Assembly: GCA_023846275.1 (NCBI GenBank)
Contig: CM043870.1
Location: 8,565,527-8,629,526 of the forward strand
From: Vanilla planifolia
Lineage: Eukaryota > Streptophyta > Magnoliopsida > Asparagales > Orchidaceae
DNA length: 64,000 bases
Reading direction: 5' to 3'
Shown: positions 22,456 to 34,794 of the stretch, piece by piece
Numbering within the stretch: the first letter of the stretch is position 1
How the letters are laid out: every line of letters starts with the position of its first letter
Program-made: the position numbers and the translations under genes
Notes under the pieces: generated by a model
The model's input: the letters and a program-made list of their open reading frames with translations, nothing else
Told to the model about the DNA's origin: nothing
Database searches by the model: none

Positions 22456-23065
22456 AGAGACTACATGCTCTTAAAAGAAGAAAGAACGAGGAAACTTGAA
22501 GAAAGATTAGCAACAGAGTAGTATTAATTATAATATCCACAGTAGTAGCTTATCTTGAATAAGATATAAATGCAACTAATCCCTAAACTCCTACCATTTT
22601 TTTTTGAACTTACTACTACCGACGCTGATTACCCGATCTCTGACCTGACTTTAAAACTAAAAAAAGCTGTCACTGCTCAATTTATTGCGCACCACAAGTG
22701 CTGCTTGGCTGTCAAATATAATAATTATTATATGAAGAAATAAGTTAAAAAACTCAGCCCTATATAATTATTAAAATTTAGACTTAAAAAACCTTTTATA
22801 TCCCACAAATTTTTAATTAATTATAATGGAGAGGAAAAACATTTAAACAATCTAGACCTCAACACCTCAATCCGTCAATTTCATTTACCCATCACAAAAA
22901 CAGTAATCAGCAGACTGAGATTGACATTAATGACTACGATAGTTGTGAAATTTAACACCGGTAAAGAAACAAAAGGTCCAGTGAAGAAACAAAGCTCCGA
23001 GCTCGAGAGCAATGTTTACACCAAGTGAACTAACTACCGAAGCATTTTTTGATCGCCAGCGGCTG
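22456..23065 (-). other. 3' flank of XTH, possible poly(A) signals
   Basis: No coding potential is seen. On minus, ATTAAA occurs at 22817-22812 and AATAAA at 22686-22681, about 250 and 380 bases after the XTH stop. Either could serve as a polyadenylation signal, but nothing in the sequence decides. The composition turns AT-rich within about 100 bases of the stop codon. Confidence 0.3.
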
Positions 23066-24127
23066 TCAGCGACCACACTCTGGCGGCGCGGAGGGGAATC
23101 GGACAGCATCGAAACAATAGTCATAGACGAGATGCTTCGCTCTCACCCACAGGAGCTGATGACTCTGGTGCACGTTCAGCTCCTCCATCTCCGGTGACTT
23201 CCACCAATATTTCCCCTCCTTCCCCGACTCGCTTCCAGTGCACCGCTTCACATCGTCCTCCACGGCGGACTCTACCGTGACCTGACACCCGTCAATCCTC
23301 AGCCCGCGATACGTGACGACGAAGGGCGCGTGAGACCAGTTAGTTTTCACCCTACCACCCTGCGTCGCCCAGTCGTCGGCGTTCCACAGGGAGCTGTACA
23401 CTCCCATTGCCTGGCTTCCCGGAAAGGCGATGCCTTTCTCCTCCTTGTTCTCGAAAACACGAATCGGGGTCTCGTCGACGAGGAAGACGACTTGCCGCTG
23501 ATTCCAGAGGATGGAGTAGGAGTGGAAGTCGGCCGTTGGGTCGTACCAGAGATCAATCCTCTGTTCTCGGTTCCCCATCCCCTCGACGTAGACGTTGGTC
23601 TGTACCAAGTAAGGATTCCCGGTCGTGTTCCCCAGGAACTCGAAATCGAATTCGTTGCGCTTTTCTCCTTCAGATGACATCTGTTTCAAGCCTCAAAAAA
23701 CAATCTTTTAATCCATTACACCAAAAAGATCAATTTTTTTAAACGATAGGTGTTCGAAGAGGTGATTACGTAAAACGCAGTGACTGTTCCAGCAGAGTCA
23801 CCGCCAATGAGCTTCATCTCCGCCGTGGCCTTCCCATAAATGTACCTATTCTTTGACGTAAACCCAGCACCTGAAACACTCAAATTAACATGTTTAATTG
23901 GAAATGATAAAACAGAGCATAGAAAGGATGCATGTGAAGCCTTTACCTGAAAAACCATCGAGCTTGAGCTTAAGAAGCTCGCCGTCAAATTCCATGTGGT
24001 CAGCCGCCCAGCCCATCTGGAAGAGCTCGCCGAACCTCGACCCGTTTCTGATGTCCAACGCCTTCGCCACCGGCCAGAACGCAGCGGACATTGCAAAAGC
24101 TATCGCCGCAGAGAGAACAAAATCCAT
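23066..24127 (-). CDS. XTH9-like: Xyloglucan endotransglucosylase/hydrolase (XTH9-like), 3 exons, intact
   Basis: A secreted GH16 enzyme that cuts and rejoins xyloglucan chains in the growing cell wall. Exons 24127-23947, 23870-23770 and 23680-23066 join in frame to 298 codons, within the usual XTH range of about 280-300. Introns of 76 and 89 bases have GT..AG ends (TCAG|GTAAAG, TTTCAG|GTGC; TTTTAC|GTAATC, AACAG|ATGTC). The exon 2/3 join gives AFY-MSS, as in family members. Residues 1-23 form a signal peptide ending AKA. The catalytic motif NEFDFEFLGN has E104 as nucleophile, D106, and E108 as acid/base; N112 (NTT) is the conserved glycosylation sequon. NADDWATQGG, WSHAPF, the HQLLWVRAKHLVYDYC tail and paired C-terminal cysteines follow. 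There is no loop insertion of the strict-hydrolase subgroup, so transglucosylase activity is expected. The closest remembered relative is Arabidopsis XTH9. The start has purine at -3 and G at +4. Confidence 0.95.
24059..24127 (-). other. XTH signal peptide coding segment
   Basis: Residues 1-23 run MDFVLSAAIAFAMSAAFW then PVAKA. They have a hydrophobic alanine-rich core and a small-x-small cleavage site (AKA before LDIRNG), as expected for export to the wall. Confidence 0.8.
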
Positions 24128-24190
24128 CGCCGCAAGACGTGGAGAAGATGTGGAAGCTTTCGCTCTGCAGTAAGCTCAGCCAAAGCACAA

Positions 24191-24197
24191 CTTATAG
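24191..24197 (-). promoter_or_regulatory. Putative TATA box of XTH
   Basis: Minus strand CTATAAG, 64-70 bases upstream of the ATG. With a start of transcription about 30 bases downstream, the 5' leader would be short, about 35-40 bases. There is no better TATA candidate within 250 bases. Confidence 0.5.
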
Positions 24198-24293
24198 TAG
24201 AAGGATGGCGACGTATGAACGAAGTAGCCGTTACTTCCGTACTACGGTTTTCTTCCTAAAACACCAAACATGATTTAGTCAGATGGTTGTCAG

Positions 24294-24303
24294 CCACGTG
24301 TCA
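24294..24303. promoter_or_regulatory. G-box / ABRE-type element (CCACGTGTCA)
   Basis: The CACGTG core at 24295-24300 lies about 100 bases upstream of the putative TATA box. This is the classic binding site for bZIP and bHLH (including PIF-type) factors, which would link expression to light, hormone or stress signals. Only the sequence match is seen; use is inferred. Confidence 0.5.
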
Positions 24304-24416
24304 TGATCAGCTTTTGCATATGTGCCTGAGCTGGCATATGTTTCAGAGGACAGCTGGTATGAAAGCGAAGATCAAAATGACCATTTTCTCTGGTTTGAGA
24401 TGGAAGAGCGGTCCTG

Positions 24417-24421
24417 ATTGG
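24417..24421 (-). promoter_or_regulatory. CCAAT-box candidate
   Basis: ATTGG on plus (CCAAT on minus), about 290 bases upstream of the XTH start. Short and common, so weak. Confidence 0.2.
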
Positions 24422-24619
24422 TGGTCCGTTTCTCTAGTGGATGATTTATTAAAGTTGTAGCTGAGGTTTTTTTGGGACCACTTGCCAGTTCTTTAAAGAA
24501 TTATAGCCGTTAGATGGGCTTCGGTTTTTTGAAGGCTAAGATTGGGATTATAGCTTTTGTCTTGGAATGCTCTGTATTGGAAAGGCAGGTGTGCCAGCAT
24601 GGAAATGTGTGTTGTTTTA

Positions 24620-26870
24620 TTCACATATTTTCTTCGAAATAATTAAAGAATAGGGCCCATTGACAAACTTTTATAATAATAAGTCTAAAGAAAAATAATT
24701 TCTTTTGACATCTAATGCACTTTATTTTAAATTACACAACAGACCTTAAAAATTATAATTTATCAAGTAATAGGTATCCTTCTATTAGGTTAATTATTTA
24801 TGTAATATATAATTATTATTTTTCCATTTCTATTCTATCTAAGAAAATGATCATTTTTTTAAAATGTTATTTCCTAATAGTAAATAATAAATGAATAATT
24901 AATAATAATATTTACAAACTTACTTTTTAATTAATTAACCACAAAAATGGGACACTTGATCATGATAGATGAAAGAAAAACTTCTATCATAATTCACATG
25001 ATTGAGGTTCTCATGCACTAGAAATTCCTCTATTAGCAAGTTACACTAATGCTAGGATTGTATTGTCGCATATTGCTTTATTGATTTGTAATAAATTATC
25101 TTTTTAATTTTTTCATTATTTTAAATAAAAATACTTAAAATCAATTAAATAGATTTAAACTAATGATACTCTTTCACTAATATAAAAACCAGCTTTTAAA
25201 TAAACAATAGTAGTTAGGTCCAAACCTAATATAGTTCTTTGTATTATTATAATGTTATGATGCTATTTGTTGTATATTTCAATAAATTTGCATATAAAAT
25301 TATGTTTTTTAAAATTATTGTATTAACTCATTCTAATCAAATGAAGTGAACAATTTTGTCAAATAATGGAGAGTATTTCATTGAGAATAAATTGAACAAT
25401 TCATTAAATTTTGAGCTTGCCTTTGATGGTTTTTTTTATTCATCATCTATAGGTTGTACAGTAGCATGGACTAGTTTTTTAGCCTATTTTGTAGATCATT
25501 TCTTGATAAAAAGTACACTGTCAATTTTTTTTAATAAGAATTGCTGATGTGGGACTAAATCTATTAAATCATGTTATTCAACACAATTAGACCTTATAAA
25601 CATCAAACCTTAAAATAACTTTATAGTTTTTTCTTTAGTGTTATCATCTACATCTCTTAAAATCAAGTGTTTATTTGATACATATTTTAAAAACTTTCAT
25701 TCAAAAGTTATTTTTTCATTTAACAGATAAAAATGTTCATTTCGGCTCATTTAAGTCATTTATTTTTTAAAAACTCATTCTTAAAAACTTTTAATAAAAG
25801 CTCTTTTTAAATCTCAATAGCCAAGTCAAATAAGCCCTTAGTTAAATTAGGGTATAGATTAGTATGCACTAAGAGAGATATAATGACACTTTAGTACTCA
25901 ATTTAATGATTCTTTTAAAAACATTTATGTATTGCTTTTTGAGATTTTTATTGATTGTTCTAAGCTTTGATGTTTCTTAGTTCTTAAACATTTTTTTTTT
26001 GCCTTTTTTCACTTTCTTATTCACTACAATTTGTCACTTATTTTTAATTACTTTTTGTACTAAACATAATGACATAAATGAAAAATAAAAGATTAATTTG
26101 TTAATCAATTGAAGACTTCATAATTAAAAATATATATTATCACTTAAATTTTATTAAACACTTTATGCTCTCTCCCTTTCCACTCATGTCTTTCATGTCC
26201 AATGGTATTCTCAACAATGTGCACCTAAAAATATTAAATAATAAAGGGTTGAGTCTACCATAAACTCACTAGATAATTATGTCAATAATAATAATAATAA
26301 TGTTAAGTAAAAAATTCATGTTATTTTAAGTATTCTATAATTCATCTCTTATTTCGAATAACTTTAAAAAATAATGTTAATATAATGCTTAGAAAAAGTT
26401 GAACGAGTGAAAAACATCATCAAATCAAGCTTCATGTGAAATTAATAAGAAATAAACATATAATTATGCTAAATATCACAATAAAAAGGTCATACAATAT
26501 GAATCTCTCATATAATGTATTTTAAATTTTCATGTGAGTTTACTTAGTGAGCCCAATTTCTTTCTTAACCAAGTTATATATCTTTATGGTGCTTAACCAA
26601 TAGCATTGTCTACTTGCCCATTTAGATGCAGACTTAATTATAGTGAAAATTCTTATTTCACAATAACGTTTTAATCTTATATGTAAAAATCAATGTATGT
26701 AATATTTTTGCTTTATTTGATCTAAATGCATAGGATAGTTTTTGTTTAACCAACCTATACTCTTAGTAATGATTATCATTGTTGCTGCAAGTAGAGCCAT
26801 GATAGATTTCATTGCAAACATAATAAAAACACAAAATTAATATAGAATTAGATGAAAGGTTAGAATTCCA
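24620..26870. other. AT-rich spacer without recognised gene
   Basis: No domain-bearing frame is found. The 25356-25547 open stretch (63 codons, plus) has no familiar motif. An (AAT)n run lies at about 26284-26303. I see no terminal repeats or LTR-like ends. Confidence 0.6.
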
Positions 26871-26872
26871 AG

Positions 26873-27360
26873 GTGAAAAGAAATTATTATTTGCCAAATG
26901 AATACAAAAAACTTTCCACACATATCAAACATTTGATTCTTGAATCCAATGCCTTTTTTGAGCCAATAATAGAAGAAAATTCTAGCAAGATCAATAGAAA
27001 AAATGAAGACTTCATTTTATATAATAGGGCATTGAAACAAGTTAAGGAACATAATAGTCTAACCCATCAAATCATAGATGATTAAAATATATTAAGAAAA
27101 TCTCAAAGAGAATATAAATAAGAGGTTTTGGTATTTGATTCTAAAGCAACATAGGATAAAGTTGAAGAATAGTATGATCTTTAATCACTGAATAATTTTA
27201 ATGAAGAACTTCACAAAAGAGCTATGGGCTCAAACTTACTATAATTTAATGAGAAAGACTCTATATGAAGCAAACGGACAAACACAGAATAAGGTCAAGA
27301 AAAGCTAATTAGTTATAAAGGCATTTGTAGAAGTTCTCAGGCTATCCAAATTATTGAAAA
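26873..27360 (+). pseudogene. Possible LINE ORF1 C-terminal remnant
   Basis: A 70-codon open stretch at 26873-27085 encodes a charged, lysine- and asparagine-rich peptide; degraded sequence follows to the endonuclease start. The last part (27170-27360) parallels the segment before the endonuclease in the minus-strand LINE near 40250-40040. No conserved domain is visible here, so the ORF1 label rests on position. Confidence 0.35.
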
Positions 27361-27374
27361 TGAGAATTACATTG

Positions 27375-27960
27375 ACTAATATCCTCTTATGGAACATAAG
27401 GGGAGTAGTGAATAAAAGATTGATTAGCCATCTCAACAGCATGGATTAATTACAAAAGATCTCCTTATTGCATTAAGGGATCCCATGGCACACAAAAAAA
27501 AAAAAACAAATGTTTCAACTTACTAGAAAGATGGATTTTGAATACTATGAAGGTAACAAGTCAAATAAGGTATTGATTTTTTGGAAACAAGAATTTTTTG
27601 TAAAGTCTACAAATTGCTTATTATCTATTCCAAGAGCTCATTTTCTAAAAGAAGAGAAATTTCGTGTAGTTTTTATCATATTGTAGAGAACTACAATAGG
27701 TCATGACTAATTCGAAGAGAATTCAATATAGTGGCTAATTCCTTAGGAAATCATTTTTCTTGGTCTAGTAAAAGGAAAAGTGAATGTTTATGGAAAAGGT
27801 TAGATAGAGTGTTAGTGAATGACGATTAGATTAATCAACTTTCTATTACTACAAATCAACACCTTTGCAAAATAAGTTTAGACCAAGCTCCATTACTTAT
27901 GTTCTTTCCTAAGGAATCATCACAAGCACCCAAGAAATTTAGGTTTTAGAACAAGTGGTT
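27375..27960 (+). pseudogene. LINE endonuclease remnant
   Basis: It begins LTNILLWNIRGVVNKRL at about 27375, the usual WNIRG start of plant L1 APE-type endonuclease. Near 27725-27830 it reads NSLGNHFSWSSKRKSECLWK then RLDRVLVNDDWINQL, followed by the SLDQAPLLMFF region near 27880, where active proteins have SDHAPL. A run of A at 27488-27500 marks a slip-prone spot. Confidence 0.75.
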
Positions 27961-27999
27961 GAAGCACCAATCTTTTCTTCAAATTGTAGAAAGCAATAA

Positions 28000-29800
28000 A
28001 GAATTACTAGTCACGTGTTATGAGATGATAGCACTTGCATTTCAGTTAAAAAGGTTGAAAGCTTGCCTCAAGAAATAGAATGAAATGACATTTCGTAACA
28101 TATTTGATTCAATTAAGTTAGCTAAAGAACATGTCAAACTAAAATAAAAATAATTTGAATTAAGGTAGACTGAGGAAATGATGATGAAGCAAACTAAGAC
28201 CTATGAGAACCTTCATGATGCTATTACAAAGGAGGAAGATTATTGGCTTCAAAAGATTTGTATCAGATGGCTAATATAAAGCGAAATGAATACAAAATTC
28301 TTCCATGTCTATGTTAAAGAAAATGATCAAAATTAACATTATATAACATAAAAGACTAAAAAGGTAATTGAATTCAAGAAGGAGAAAGAATAACAAAAGC
28401 TATAATTCAACATTTTAGAAAGTTGTTGTCTACTTCTAAGCTAGTAGATAATGACACTATGATTAGTTGTATTCCTTCCTTGGTAAATGGCGAAAACAAA
28501 AGCTATCAATGTAGAAAGTAAAGAAAATCAAAGACATCATATTTTAGATGGACTTTCATAGTGCTCCTTGACTTGATGGATTTAATGGAAAAGTTTTCAC
28601 ACATTATTGAAAAAAATTGCAAATGATATCTTAGACGTAGCAAGGGATTTTTTTAGTGGGGTTCCTGAAGGAAAAAGGCACTAATTTAGTTATAATCCCC
28701 AAAAAGGAGAATTTAGAAACATTTATTATTTTTAGACTAATTTTCTTATGTAATTTTACCAAAAAATTCTTTCTAAATTATTAGGAGTCAGGTTTAAAAA
28801 AATTCTTCCATTTCTCATTTGTCCAAAGTAGGTTAGATTTGGTAAAAATAGAGAGATTATTGATAATATTCTAAATTGATGAATTGATTTAGGCAATAAA
28901 TAGAAGAGCTAAAGGAAACAATTGTATGATTAAACTTGATCTAAAAGCTACCTTTAACTAACTAACATGGGAGTTCCTAAATAAGATTCTCACTAAATTC
29001 AACTTTTTGGACAAATTCATTAAGGAGATCAAGAACGTTCTATGTAGCCCTTGGACTTCTATCATTATCAATGTAGGCTGAAATGTTATTTTCAATTCTC
29101 TAGGGGCCCAAGAAAGGTAACTTAATCTCACCTCAACTTTTCATTCTATATATGAAAGTATTTAATCAAAGATTGAATAATCTTATCAATGATGATATCA
29201 ATGTACACTATGTGCAACATAGAACATACCTAATTATACTTTACTTAGGCTTTACAAATTACATAATAATCTTTAGTAGGGAGATAAAATCTATTACTAA
29301 CATTCAATAATTTTTCTTAGACTTCTAAAGAATATATGGTATGCACATTAACCCTCATAAAAGAACAATTATTTGCAGCAACAAAATGAATCTAGGCCAT
29401 ACTAGAAGAATCATCTAGAGACTTAGCTTTAAGAGAAATAAACTCCCTTTAAACTATCTAGGTTGTCCACTTTTTATTAGTAAAACAAATAGCTCCTTTG
29501 TCACATCTAATTAATAAATTCAATAAAAAGATTGAAATCTTGAAGAAGAAATTATTGATTATTGGATGAAGATTCATCTTAATCAAACATGTCTTAGTTT
29601 CAGTTCCTATATACTCATTGATGTCCAAACATCCTCCTCTTAGCATTTTACATAAAATTGAGAAGATAATGAATGATTTTCTTTGAGGTGACTCGAAAAA
29701 CAATTACAAGGAAAATTAGACCAATTTGGAGAATTAATCTTCTTACTTTGGAGAATTACTTGGGTCTTAAAAAACTAAATGAATTAGGATAGCTTTTTTT
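28000..29800 (+). pseudogene. LINE reverse transcriptase remnant
   Basis: The linker RLKACLKKWNEMTF lies near 28045-28090, with EEDYWLQKICIRWL near 28230-28275. RT pieces follow: a GFxGxxREIIDNIL-like segment near 28835-28875, CSPWTSIIIN near 29040-29075, and the SLGAQ...SP-like segment near 29095-29135. The YxDD region near 29220-29260 is too worn to read. Stops are abundant. Confidence 0.65.
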
Positions 29801-30779
29801 ATCAAAAATAAATTAAAAAACTCTCTCCACCAACTCATTGTGCACTAGATACGTGAAAGAAAAATATATGACATCAAGCAAAAAATGTGCCACATCTAAC
29901 ACATGATAATGTATGAAAAAGATCAAAAGTATGGTCATGAAGCATACTGAAGTATCCAACTTAGCAAAAACTAGCTACTAGACACTCACATCTAATGAGC
30001 CCTTTAGCACTCAGATGGCTTGAGAAGCTATTAGAAGCAAAGGACTTATATGGAAATCTATGCAAACAATTTGGAACTCAAAATATCTTAAAAACACTTT
30101 GTTATAATGTGGAGAATATGCCATAAATTGTGTTATTCTTATTGATTTCGAGAAAGCTCAACCTACAATTGGCATTAAAATTCCCATATTACCCAAATGA
30201 AGATTCATTAGATCACACATTTGTAAGATTCAACAAAGCCAACAAAGTTTAGTCCACCTTCATTAATAGTCTAAACATTTAGGAAGATAATATTATAAGG
30301 ATAACCATGTTATCACAATAGTGGAAGAATGGAAATAATAATTCTATTGGAGATGTCCTTCAAATTCTCCCTTCATCTATTGGAACATTTGGAAGGCTAG
30401 AAATCTAAAATTATTTTATTGAATAATAACTAACGTTATCCATAATGTCATCATAAACTATATAATGTCTTTCATTACTTTTATCTCATTTAGTCATCTC
30501 AAGTACAATTTTAATTGGTCCAACTTGGTTTGGCTCCTTCTTTTTGATTTTCTTAATATAATTGCTATGATGTTATTAAATGGTCTCACCCTTCAACTAG
30601 AATGTTTAAACATAATATTAACAAGATTGCATGTGGTAATAACTACCTAGTTGGCTATGTTGGAATCATCCAAAACCATTAAACCAAAATAGTGAAATCT
30701 TTATTCACTTTCTTTGGTAATAGATCAATTATACAATCTAAAGGAATGGCTATGTACCTAAGTCTTCAATAGTGCAACA

Positions 30780-30970
30780 ATCTGGATTTATAAAACATTA
30801 TAATTGAAATGGATTGCAAGGACAACTGAACAATGATACAAGGCCAATTGAACATTCCTTGGAAGTTGCACAATATCATTCAACAATTAAAATAAGCATT
30901 AAAGATGGTAATTGTCCACTTGAATTTTATATACAAAGAAGGCAATGAAATAGAAAATCACATTGGTGAT
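30780..30970 (+). pseudogene. LINE RNase H domain remnant
   Basis: The frame reads IIIEMDCKDN, then NIPWKLHNIIQQLK, then HLNFIYKEGNEIENHIGDKK at about 30785-30975. This is the plant L1-associated RNase H pattern (E-x-D..., ...REGN...A-x...). The minus-strand relative lacks this part, having about 900 bases less between its zf-RVT-like region and its 3' repeats. Confidence 0.65.
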
Positions 30971-31389
30971 AAAAAGCTCAAATTCAATCACTTTGGATCC
31001 ACAAAATCTACCTAAATAGTGCAATGTACTTTCCAAATTGGACAAAATTTAGTACCTATACAGTCAAACATCGTACAAGGAATGATGCATCAATAGTGGT
31101 GATTAGCCCTTGTGCAACGGAAAAAAATTGGATAACTTCATTGTTCATTAATTTCTTTTATAATACAACGTACATTATCTTATTATGTGATGTCTCTACT
31201 ATTCATAATTTGAAACCTTTGTTCCACCTCTACATGGGATAAATATTCTCAATATGATAGAGTTGCTATGACCATACAGTCACTCTATCCCAATAATTCA
31301 ACCAAGTACATCAGATCACTTAGGATATTACTCTTTGTATAGATGTGATAATCTTTATTTATTAGAACAAACATATGCACTCTATGTTT

Positions 31390-31630
31390 GTCATTCCTAT
31401 TTATAAGTGGACATCATTATTTTATGATGATGCTCCTAGTTATCCCATCATACATATACGTCATGTGGATATCGTTACTATTTATATTTGGATATCTTCA
31501 TATTATGATAGTGCCTCCTATCTTTACATCGAACATGTACACTTAATGGATTCAATACTATTTATATTTGGACATCTTCGTACTGCAACGATGCCTCCTG
31601 ACTTTACATTGAACAAGTACACTCAATGAG
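31390..31630 (+). repeat. About 80-bp minisatellite, 3 copies, in LINE 3' region
   Basis: GGACATC / GGATATC anchors recur at about 31409, 31490 and 31570. Each unit contains ATTTATA...TGGACATC, GATGCTCC or GTGCCTCC, and ACATCGAACATGTACAC-type words. The long open frame 31375-31629 is a by-product of the period and has no protein similarity. Related units extend to the left to about 31100 in weaker form. Confidence 0.75.
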
Positions 31631-31749
31631 CATAAAGTCAAAATGATGGTGTTATTGTTATTATGCATCCCACTGGATTAGGAAACTATGACAAATCATT
31701 CAAGGTGACTATGCATCAACAAGTATGATACTCTCTAATTATTGTATAG

Positions 31750-34300
31750 AAAAGTATGTTATCTATAAATTGTTAGTATTTAGAATTGTGCATATTTATT
31801 TTATGATGAAATCTTACATTGCCATATCAGTTAGATATGAAATGTTGTGAACACATAGGCAATGATATGATGCTGTCATTCATAAACATATGATCAGATC
31901 ATCTAAGTATGTTAGATTTTATAGTAATTGTGATTATGCTAGTTGAATCAAAGTTAGACCAGATCATTTGACCAAAACAACTAATTCAAGTTGGATTAGT
32001 TTAGATATCAAATTAAAACAATCAAGGCAAGATGTAAAATCTATCTTATAGAATGAATTTCTTTTTTTATAAAAAAGAACATTTGCAATATAGAGATCTC
32101 ATGATTGCATAAAGCACTATCATGATTTTGGTTACTATGATTTAATTTATGTTAAGATGATTCATTGGAGGTTATTATGATAAACTACAATTAAGTTCAT
32201 ATGGAGAAAATTTAATCAATTAAAAAATTATTGTTGATTGATAATAAGTAAAGATTGAACCATGCTATTATGATAAAACTTTTTTTATGTTTACTTGAAG
32301 CAAATTTCATATTAAACAATGAAAACATGAATTGATACCTTTGAAAGACCTAGATGATAGGGTAAGATATGGACTTCATACTTAATTAAATAGATTCCAA
32401 GATTAGGTTATGAACCTTTAAGAAGGAATTAGCATTTGTAGCCAAGCCTAGTATTATTTCTTGTAGCTAAAATTTGTGTAGTGCCTCAAGTATGGCTATA
32501 TATCTTTTCTACATAGCTTGGTAGAGTCCATTTAGGTCATGCTTAAGCCTTAAGAGGACCTACATGGTTTCTATCTTGCTTAGAGCTCTCGATTGCTAGG
32601 AAGAAAGTTTGAGAGGCTCGATATGGAAATTAGAAGATAGCTCGGTGAGGTGAAGGTCATGGTTAGGCTTGCAAGATTTGGTAAGAGTTGGTTATGAATG
32701 GTTAGGTTGAGGTTAGATTAGGTTTAGCATGAAATATGACGAGAATTTGTCAATGTTATCTAAGGATGATATTCTTGTTCATGCATGATTAGTGTTAAAT
32801 GATGATAGTCTTGGCTATACTTTATTTAGATTATGGATGATGTTCATAATTATACATGATTAAATATAGATGATGATGATTTGGCCTCTTATATTTTCTA
32901 AGAATAAGTAGTTGAATAAACCTATCAATTGGTATGAAAACTAATCTTTATATGTTTGATTGAAGATGATTAGATTCTAATAGATGATGAAGCTAAGTTC
33001 AAGTGAAGTGTTAAGTTAGGTTTAGGTCTGAGGTTAGTTGTGGCTTTTAGAAAAATTTTAGGACTTAGTGATTAAGGTAGTTGAGATAATTCATTGATAA
33101 ACCTTTAATGTAAGTAAGAGCTACTTCTAAGTCAATCCCAATAGTGTTTTTTATGGCCAAAAGGAGCTTATTAACTAGGTTGAGTTTTGTGGCTAAGTGG
33201 TATGGCTTAATCATGGATTTTGGATGCATGAAGTGACCTTAGAAAAGACCTTTGATGCTTTTTAGAGTAATGGGAGCTCTAAGGTTCTTTATGGATAGGA
33301 TTCAAAGGCATGGGTTTGGTGCTCCAAGAAGGACAAGGTTGAGTTCAAGCCTCAAGATGGCCTAGAAAAATGATGAGGGTTTGGCTAAGGCATAAGAGTT
33401 AGAAAATTATAAGGTTAGATATTAGACTTAGTTAACTTGAGATATAACTAAAGATAATCATAATAAACCTTAGGGTTTGGATTTTAAATGTATTTTAGTT
33501 GGAATTTAAACCTCTTTAAGGTCTTAGGTAACCCAAGAAAGAGAGATTTAAGATATGGAGCCTTGTGAGAAAAACATGAAATGAGATGTTATGAATCTTA
33601 GCTTATGATCATATGATGATATGATCATGGATAGGTTAAGAATTTAGGTATTAAATAGTATAAATTTTTGTGTAGACTAAGTAAAGATTAGTTTAGTTTT
33701 GGTTTAAGCTTAGTTAATACTTAAGTTTTAATTTTTAGTATAAGGAAATCCAAAAGTTGTAATTAGAGTTGGATTAAGAAAAAAGCACTTGGTAATCCTT
33801 GAACATGCCATGGCTAACTTCTTATATTAGTGATGTTGTGGTTAAACCTTGGATAAAGGTTATTGAGATAAATAGTTTAGTTTGGCCTTAGGAGTGATGT
33901 TAGGCTCATAAAAGGTGCTATGTCTTCAATTAGTTATTGGTTAAACCTAAGTGTAGCTTGGATTATTTAAGTGAGATCATGATTATCCCTTTTTAGGCTG
34001 TTACACAGTGGGTGGATCACCTTAGATGGTGATCTATTGGTTGTATGTGGCTTAGAAGAGTCTTTTAAGAAGGGTATAAAGACCTAGTTTTATCTATAAG
34101 ATTTGAGAGTCACTAATAGAACTCATGTGAGCCTAGATTTGAATAGATTGATCATGACTTTAGAATAATATGACTAAAGGTTATAGTCAAGGTTTGAACT
34201 TGAGTAATAGCTTAAGTGGTAGCCTAGATTATGGAAGAGATGTTGGTAAGGATCCAAATTAAGGTTTAAGGCAATCTCTAATCTTATGTACAAAATCTGG
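31750..34300. other. Unassigned repetitive-looking sequence
   Basis: No domain-bearing frames. 32400-34000 has a high density of TTAGG/AAGGTTAG/TTTAGGTT words without a fixed period. It probably belongs to a worn LTR element whose LTR end lies at 34950-35950, but I cannot show this. Confidence 0.4.
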
Positions 34301-34620
34301 ATAAGACAAGGTACCCCAGATAGATTATTTAATGTTTAGAAGTAACCTTAAAGTACCTCAGATTATTGATTTTAGAGTTTAGAGGGAACCTTAAGATCAT
34401 TCCAGATAGTAGTTAAATAACCCTAATGATTATTTATGGTTTGAAAGGAAACTCTTGAATGTTTAGATAGTAGATTTGGGTTAAAGGGATTGCCTTTGAA
34501 TGCTTTAAAAATTGAATTAAGGTTATGAGAGAAAACATTAAGATGACTAGCTATTTGCTTTGAGATTTAAGAAAACCATAAGACCATCCCAAATAATAGA
34601 TTAGGTAGAGGAACACTCTA
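34300..34620 (+). repeat. Degenerate minisatellite of about 42 bp
   Basis: The motif (G)GAAACCTTAA...CCAGATAGTAG recurs with anchors at about 34343, 34386, 34448, 34485, 34531 and 34571. Most spacings are near 37-46 bases, with one of about 62. Copies differ at many positions, so the array is old. Confidence 0.55.
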
Positions 34621-34794
34621 GAGGACCTTAAATAGGTCATGATAATACCTTAGAATAATTATTTTAATAATAAAAAAGAGATAATCTTGATGATAATGAA
34701 GATTTAAGATGTACTGGACCCTAGGTTTTAGATCTTCAAGATAGTGATTCAAAAGTAGAAATCCCACTAGATAAGAAGGTAACCATTTTGTGTG

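Larger units (their letters stand above)
26870..31750 (+). mobile_element. L1-type LINE, decayed, plus strand
   Basis: The order is: possible ORF1 tail (26873-27360), endonuclease, reverse transcriptase, zf-RVT-like region, RNase H, then a 3' region with tandem repeats. All frames are broken. A related LINE in opposite orientation (41690-36260) parallels it for most of its length, including the 3' region, which supports treating 31020-31750 as part of the element. I cannot find a poly(A) tail or target duplication, so the ends are approximate. Confidence 0.75.

Noticed and set aside
23330..23742. Open frames of 111-115 codons on the plus strand across XTH exon 3
   Set aside because: They are antisense shadows of the GC-rich exon; the proteins have no recognisable motif and the minus-strand frame carries the GH16 catalytic site.
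23716..24096. Minus-strand 126-codon open frame spanning XTH exon 2
   Set aside because: It reads through intron 1 and runs on into intron 2. Only its GAGFTSKNRYIYGK...VTAFY part is real, as exon 2 of the XTH gene.
23898..24273. Plus-strand open frames (60-91 codons) across XTH exon 1
   Set aside because: Antisense to the signal peptide and N-terminal exon; no family match; three overlapping frames are open simply because the segment is GC-rich.
31375..31629. 84-codon frame with an internally repeated protein
   Set aside because: The internal repeats follow the minisatellite units; the related array at 36400-36850 does not keep a matching open frame across its units.
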